Shown here: one piece after another, positions 6,486 through 10,278 of the stretch
Layout: each line of letters opens with the position of its first letter
How positions within the stretch are numbered: position 1 is the stretch's first letter
Origin: Clostridia bacterium
GTDB lineage: Bacteria > Bacillota > Clostridia > Christensenellales > QALW01
Assembly: GCA_017964345.1 (NCBI GenBank)
Contig: JAGCSD010000195.1
Location: 1 to 10,278, forward strand
Direction of reading: 5' to 3'
DNA: 10,278 bases
The notes under the pieces: generated by a model
Databases searched by the model: none
What the model was told of the DNA's origin: nothing
Seen by the model: the letters and a program-made list of their open reading frames with translations, nothing else
Program-made: the position numbers and the translations under genes

Positions 6486-7025
6486 ATGGCCAGATTAAAA
6501 GACAAGTACATTAGCGAGATCGTTCCCGCTTTGCGCGAGAAGTTCGGCTATCAGAACATTATGCAGGTTCCCAAACTGGAAAAAGTCGTTATCAACGTCG
6601 GTTTAGGCGATTTGAAGGACGACGCCAAGAAGTTTGACGCCGCGGTTCAGGAAATCGCCCTGATCAGCGGTCAGGCGCCTGTGGTAACGAAGGCTAAAAA
6701 GTCCGTTGCTAACTTCAAGGTCCGTGAGGGCATGAATATCGGCGCGAAGGTCACCCTGCGCGGCGAAAGAATGTATGAGTTTGTGGATAAACTGCTCAAC
6801 ATCGCGCTTCCGCGCGTGCGTGACTTCCACGGCGTTTCCGCCAACGCTTTTGACGGTCGCGGCAATTACGCCTTGGGTATCAAGGAGCAGTTGATCTTCC
6901 CCGAGATCGAGTACGATAAGATCGATAAAGTACGGGGAATGGATATCATTTTTGTGACTACGGCAAGATCCGACGAGGAAGCCCGCGCCCTTTTGGGATT
7001 GATGGGTATGCCCTACGCCAACTGA
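6486..7025 (+). CDS. rplE: 50S ribosomal protein L5
   Basis: The 179-residue product is standard length. It has the motifs [17 protein letters not shown] (about 30-46), [20 protein letters not shown] (about 111-130) and [18 protein letters not shown]5 carries 5S rRNA into the central protuberance with L18 and contacts the P-site tRNA and S13/S19. Two purine-rich binding sites stand before it, CGGAGG (6467-6472) and TAAGGAG (6474-6480); the second has only 5 bases to the ATG. In E. coli the S8 repressor site lies at this junction, but I could not see a clear copy of that fold here. Confidence 0.97.
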   Translation: MARLKDKYISEIVPALREKFGYQNIMQVPKLEKVVINVGLGDLKDDAKKFDAAVQEIALISGQAPVVTKAKKSVANFKVREGMNIGAKVTLRGERMYEFVDKLLNIALPRVRDFHGVSANAFDGRGNYALGIKEQLIFPEIEYDKIDKVRGMDIIFVTTARSDEEARALLGLMGMPYAN

Positions 7026-7042
7026 GGGAGGAGGACGGAAAC

Positions 7043-7228
7043 ATGGCAAAGACATCAATGAAGATCAAACAGCAAAGACCTGCGAAATTCTCTACCCGCG
7101 CTTATACGCGGTGCAGTATTTGCGGTCGTCCTCATGCCGTTCTGAGCAAATACGGCGTTTGCCGCATCTGCTTCCGTGAACTGGCATACAAAGGTCAGAT
7201 TCCCGGCGTGAAAAAAGCCAGTTGGTAA
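7043..7228 (+). CDS. rpsZ: 30S ribosomal protein S14, type Z (zinc-binding)
   Basis: The 61-residue protein is the short S14 form common in Firmicutes and other Gram-positives. Four cysteines at 24, 27, 40 and 43 (CSIC and CRIC) form the zinc site, and the C-terminus [17 protein letters not shown] is typical. S14 binds 16S rRNA in the head of the small subunit. Having the zinc form inside the main operon means this organism's primary S14 needs zinc. Many relatives keep a cysteine-free paralog elsewhere for zinc starvation, which cannot be judged from this window. Confidence 0.97.
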   Translation: MAKTSMKIKQQRPAKFSTRAYTRCSICGRPHAVLSKYGVCRICFRELAYKGQIPGVKKASW

Positions 7229-7248
7229 CAGGAAGGAGGAACACAAAC

Positions 7249-7647
7249 ATGGTTTTAACAGATCCTATCGCGGATATGCTCACCAGAATCCGCAACGCCA
7301 TGGTAGCAAGACATACCACGGTCGATATTCCCAAATCCAAGATCAAGCAGTCCATTGCACAGCTCCTTCTGGATGAAGGCTACATCAAGGGCGTGGAGCT
7401 GATCGACGAGGCGCCTCAGGGAACCATCCGTATTACGCTGAAATACGGCGCCAACAAAGAAAAGATCATTTCCGGTCTTCGCAGAATTTCCAAGCCCGGC
7501 TTGAGAGTGTATGCCCGTGCGGAGGAGCTTCCCCGCGTGCTGGGCGGCATGGGGGTTGCCATTATCTCCACGTCCAAGGGCGTTATGACCGACAAGCAGG
7601 CGCGCGCGCTGAATATCGGCGGCGAAGTTCTGGCGTACGTCTGGTAA
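7249..7647 (+). CDS. rpsH: 30S ribosomal protein S8
   Basis: S8 is a primary 16S rRNA binder (central domain) and in E. coli the translational repressor of the spc genes. The 132-residue product starts [18 protein letters not shown] and has the C-terminal signature [20 protein letters not shown]. The internal segment [19 protein letters not shown] is also typical. ATG 7249 follows AAGGAGG (7233-7239) by 9 bases. A longer frame beginning at 7222 would overlap rpsZ and lacks support. Confidence 0.97.
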   Translation: MVLTDPIADMLTRIRNAMVARHTTVDIPKSKIKQSIAQLLLDEGYIKGVELIDEAPQGTIRITLKYGANKEKIISGLRRISKPGLRVYARAEELPRVLGGMGVAIISTSKGVMTDKQARALNIGGEVLAYVW

Positions 7648-7662
7648 GAAGGAGGAACGATT

Positions 7663-8205
7663 ATGTCAAGAATAGGGAAGCAATCTATCACTATTCCCGC
7701 CGGCGTCACCGTTTCGGTCGCTGACGGCAACGTGGTTACTGCCAAAGGTCCCAAGGGAACCACCACGCAGCAACTGGCCAAGGACATGACGATCAAGGTC
7801 GACGGCAACACCGTAACGGTGGAGCGTCCGTCCGACGATAAAGACCATCGCGCACTGCACGGGTTGACTCGCACGCTGCTGCATAACATGGTCATCGGCG
7901 TTTCCGAAGGCTTTTCCAAGAGCCTGGTGATCCAGGGAACCGGTTACCGTGCGACGATGCAGGGAAAAAAGCTCGTGCTGACGCTCGGCTTCTCTCACCC
8001 GGTGGAAATGGAAGCACCGGAAGGCGTGACGATCGAGTGCCCCTCGCAGACCAGCATCGTGATCCACGGTGCCGATAAGCAGGTGATCGGTCAGTTTGCC
8101 GCGGAAATCCGCGGCGTCCGTCCGCCTGAACCGTATCACGGCAAGGGTGTCCGCTATGAGGGCGAGCATGTCGCACTCAAAGAGGGCAAGTCCGGTAAGA
8201 AGTAA
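7663..8205 (+). CDS. rplF: 50S ribosomal protein L6
   Basis: The 180-residue protein has two similar alpha/beta domains. The first starts [19 protein letters not shown]. The second contains [20 protein letters not shown] and the conserved C-terminal [16 protein letters not shown] from residue 153. L6 binds 23S domain VI near the sarcin-ricin loop and the factor-binding site. It has AAGGAGG at 7649-7655, 7 bases before the ATG, and sits 15 bases after rpsH in the standard spc order. Confidence 0.97.
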   Translation: MSRIGKQSITIPAGVTVSVADGNVVTAKGPKGTTTQQLAKDMTIKVDGNTVTVERPSDDKDHRALHGLTRTLLHNMVIGVSEGFSKSLVIQGTGYRATMQGKKLVLTLGFSHPVEMEAPEGVTIECPSQTSIVIHGADKQVIGQFAAEIRGVRPPEPYHGKGVRYEGEHVALKEGKSGKK

Positions 8206-8221
8206 AGGAGCGTGACAGAAT

Positions 8222-8590
8222 ATGATTACGAAAATTGATAAAAACGCCAACCGTCTTGCCAGACACGCCCGTGTCCGCAAGAAGCTCAGCGGCACAAGCG
8301 AGCGTCCGCGCCTGGACGTGTATCGCAGCAACAGTCACATCTACGCACAGGTGATCGACGACAGCAAAGGATGCACTCTGGCATCCGCTTCCACCTTAGA
8401 GAGCGAAGTCGCTTCTCAGGTCAAGGGTAAAACCAAGACCGAGGCGGCGCAGGTAGTGGGCAAATTGGTTGCCGAGCGCGCGCAAGCCAAGGGAATCAAA
8501 GAAGTTGTATTCGACAGAGGTGGTTACCTCTACACCGGTCGTGTTCAGGCGTTGGCGGAAGCCGCGCGTGAAGCGGGACTGGAATTCTAA
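8222..8590 (+). CDS. rplR: 50S ribosomal protein L18
   Basis: The 122-residue protein has the basic N-terminal tail [20 protein letters not shown], then the core [17 protein letters not shown] and the end [21 protein letters not shown]18 binds 5S rRNA and anchors it in the central protuberance with L5. The AAAGGAG at 8204-8210 is 11 bases from the ATG, a slightly long spacing. Confidence 0.97.
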   Translation: MITKIDKNANRLARHARVRKKLSGTSERPRLDVYRSNSHIYAQVIDDSKGCTLASASTLESEVASQVKGKTKTEAAQVVGKLVAERAQAKGIKEVVFDRGGYLYTGRVQALAEAAREAGLEF

Positions 8591-8606
8591 GGGGAGGTAA
8601 TAAGCA

Positions 8607-9107
8607 ATGAATAAAATCGATCCCAAAACACTGGATTTGAAAGAGAAACTGGTTTCAGTCAATCGTGTTGACAAAACGGTGAAGGGCGGCCGTAATATGC
8701 GTCTGGCGGCGCTGGTCGTCGTCGGGGACGGCAACGGTCACGTTGGCGTCGGTCAGGGCAAAGCCGTGGAAGTACCCGAAGCGATCCGCAAGGCGACCGA
8801 GGATGCGAAAAAGCACATGATCACTGTGTCCCTGCGCGGCACGACAATCCCGCACGCAGTGGTCGGCAAGTTCGGCCGCGGCAAGGTCCTTTTGATGCCC
8901 GCGCCCGAAGGTACCGGCGTTATCGCCGGCGGTCCGGTGCGTGACGTACTGGAAATGGTCGGTGTGCGCGATATTCTGACCAAGAGCCAGGGTTCCAACA
9001 ACCCCGCCAACTGTGTGAAGGCGACGCTCGAAGGTCTTGCGTCCCTGAGAACGGCGGAGCAGATCGCGCAGATGCGCGGTAAGACCGTCGAGGACATTTT
9101 GAGCTGA
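8607..9107 (+). CDS. rpsE: 30S ribosomal protein S5
   Basis: The 166-residue protein has the N-terminal double-stranded RNA-binding fold followed by the S5 C-terminal domain. The loop KTVKGGRN (residues 23-30) is where spectinomycin-resistance changes occur in other bacteria; it looks wild-type. It is followed by [20 protein letters not shown], and later motifs are [19 protein letters not shown] and [19 protein letters not shown]5 acts in decoding accuracy and mRNA entry with S3 and S4. It ends in TGA, and rpmD starts 14 bases on. Confidence 0.97.
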   Translation: MNKIDPKTLDLKEKLVSVNRVDKTVKGGRNMRLAALVVVGDGNGHVGVGQGKAVEVPEAIRKATEDAKKHMITVSLRGTTIPHAVVGKFGRGKVLLMPAPEGTGVIAGGPVRDVLEMVGVRDILTKSQGSNNPANCVKATLEGLASLRTAEQIAQMRGKTVEDILS

Positions 9108-9121
9108 GGGAGGCGGAAAAT

Positions 9122-9298
9122 ATGTTGAAAATTACACTGACCAAAAGCACGATCGCCTGTCAGAAGGATCAGATCGCCACGGTTCAGGCACTTGGTCTGA
9201 AAAAGCTGCACTCATCGGTGATTAAAGAGGACAACGCCGCTATCCGCGGCATGATCTTCAAGGTCAAGCACCTCGTTACCGTTGAGGAAACAGACTAA
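9122..9298 (+). CDS. rpmD: 50S ribosomal protein L30
   Basis: This is a 58-codon gene. The product starts [20 protein letters not shown] and continues [20 protein letters not shown], then [16 protein letters not shown]. That is the full single-domain L30, a small protein of the large subunit found in the spc operon of most bacteria. GGGAGG (9108-9113) lies 8 bases upstream of the ATG. Cys13 in place of the usual glycine or nearby residue is a small change in a variable loop. Confidence 0.95.
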   Translation: MLKITLTKSTIACQKDQIATVQALGLKKLHSSVIKEDNAAIRGMIFKVKHLVTVEETD

Positions 9299-9313
9299 AC
9301 GGAGGTACGAAAC

Positions 9314-9757
9314 ATGAAATTAGTAGATCTGAAACCCGCTGAGGGTGCCACTCAGGTCGGTCGCCGTCGCGGACGCGGTCCGGGCAGCGGTCTGGGCAAA
9401 ACATCCGGTAAGGGACACAAAGGTCAGAACGCGCGTTCCGGCGGCGGTGTCCGTCCGGGATTTGAAGGCGGTCAGATGCCGCTGACGCGTCGCCTGCCCA
9501 AACGCGGTTTTTACAATCCCTTCAGCAAGGTTTATACGCAAATCAATGTGAAAGCGCTGGAGATTTTTGACGAAGACACCGTCGTAACGGCGGAACTTCT
9601 GAAAGAAAAAGGCGTAATCAGCAAAATCGAAAAAAACGGTGTAAAAGTTCTGGGAAACGGTGAATTGACGAAGCGCCTTACTGTTCAGGTTGCCGCCTTT
9701 ACCCGCACGGCGCAGCAGAAGATCGAAGCGCTTGGCGGCAAGGCGGAGGTGATCTAA
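9314..9757 (+). CDS. rplO: 50S ribosomal protein L15
   Basis: L15 binds 23S rRNA and joins late in large-subunit assembly. The 147-residue product has the family's long glycine- and arginine-rich N-terminal tail, including [20 protein letters not shown] and then [20 protein letters not shown]. The globular C-terminal domain has [17 protein letters not shown]. The start follows GGAGG (9301-9305) by 8 bases. The binding site of secY lies in its last codons and its TAA is 2 bases before the secY ATG. Confidence 0.97.
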   Translation: MKLVDLKPAEGATQVGRRRGRGPGSGLGKTSGKGHKGQNARSGGGVRPGFEGGQMPLTRRLPKRGFYNPFSKVYTQINVKALEIFDEDTVVTAELLKEKGVISKIEKNGVKVLGNGELTKRLTVQVAAFTRTAQQKIEALGGKAEVI

Positions 9758-9759
9758 CC

Positions 9760-10278
9760 ATGTTTTCGGTTTTCAGAAACGCATGGAAGCTTCCCGAGCT
9801 TCGTAAAAAGATCCTCTTTACCCTGCTGATGCTGCTCGTGTATCGCCTCTGCTGCTATATCCCGACGCCCGGCGTGAACCCGTCGCTGACGATCGAAGCG
9901 GCACAGACGAGCATTTGGGGTCTCATGAACATCATCACCGGCGGCTCGCTTGAAGGGTATACGTTCATGGCAATGGGCATTTCGCCCTACATCAACGCCT
10001 CCATTATCATTCAGCTTCTTCAGGTGGTCATTCCTTCCCTGGAGCGGCTGGCGCATGATGAGGACGGCAGAGAGAAAATCAACAAGATCGTGCGCTACAC
10101 GTCTTTCGGACTGGCGTTTTTACAGGCTGTCGGCATTTGCTACGCCTTTTCACGCAGTCAAACGATTTTGGCGGACGGCATCAACCCGATCATGGGTTAC
10201 GCGCTGGTCGGTCTGTCCCTGACAGCCGGTACCGCCGTGGCGATATGGATCGGTGACCGCATCAGCGAAAAAGGACTC
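9760..10278 (+). CDS. secY: Protein translocase subunit SecY, N-terminal 173 codons
   Basis: SecY is the membrane channel through which proteins leave the cytoplasm or enter the membrane, working with SecE, SecG and SecA. The visible part has hydrophobic helices at about 17-34, 70-90, 114-131 and 147-165. The motif GISPYINASIIIQLLQVV (73-90) marks helix 2 of SecY, and the segment between helix 1 and helix 2 contains the plug region. The gene is open to the right edge, where about 60 percent of the protein is missing. GGAGGT (9745-9750) within rplO and a 2-base gap suggest coupled translation. In related genomes adk, map and infA usually follow. Confidence 0.97.
   Translation, partial: MFSVFRNAWKLPELRKKILFTLLMLLVYRLCCYIPTPGVNPSLTIEAAQTSIWGLMNIITGGSLEGYTFMAMGISPYINASIIIQLLQVVIPSLERLAHDEDGREKINKIVRYTSFGLAFLQAVGICYAFSRSQTILADGINPIMGYALVGLSLTAGTAVAIWIGDRISEKGL

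Noticed and set aside
1..10278. Mobile elements, CRISPR arrays, tRNA or rRNA genes
   Set aside because: I saw no transposase, repeat array, terminal inverted repeats or RNA gene; the window is filled by the operon, its leader and the left-edge gene.

Overview
The window carries the 5' end and most of the S10-spc ribosomal protein superoperon of a bacterium in the Firmicutes, most likely class Clostridia. The evidence is the gene order, the near-perfect AAGGAGG ribosome binding site before most genes, the short zinc-binding S14 (type Z), and protein sequences that read as clostridial throughout. Codon third positions are fairly rich in G and C. The family is not decidable; Oscillospirales or Christensenellales would fit, but that is a guess.

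Layout. Bases 1-268 hold the 5' part of an unrecognised gene on the minus strand that runs off the left edge. Bases 269-637 are a divergent intergenic region. It contains an AT-rich block, a strong sigma-A-type promoter (TTGCCT, 17 bases, TATACT) reading right, and a leader RNA of about 195 bases with several possible helices, some mutually exclusive. From 638 to the right edge lie 22 plus-strand genes: rpsJ-rplC-rplD-rplW-rplB-rpsS-rplV-rpsC-rplP-rpmC-rpsQ-rplN-rplX-rplE-rpsZ-rpsH-rplF-rplR-rpsE-rpmD-rplO-secY (secY cut by the edge). Gaps are 2-35 bases with two overlaps; the one exception is 91 bases before rplB. No terminator separates the S10 and spc parts, so they probably form one transcript.

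The genes encode large- and small-subunit ribosomal proteins, ending with the SecY translocon channel through which ribosomes export proteins. Co-transcription keeps the parts of one machine in proportion; the leader RNA is the likely point of feedback control.

The main anomaly is in rplC (L3). The reading frame has an in-frame amber codon (TAG, 1412-1414) inside a loop, after which 59 codons of unmistakable L3 continue in the same frame to a TAA just before rplD. L3 is essential, so this is a sequencing error, a suppressed nonsense mutation, or a sense use of UAG. None of the 21 genes whose ends are visible uses TAG as its real stop (17 TAA, 4 TGA). That fits a rare or reassigned UAG but does not prove it. 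Lesser observations are a hairpin enclosing the rplN ribosome binding site at the S10/spc junction, the unusual rplW-rplB gap, a TTG start for rpsQ, and a four-cysteine L24.
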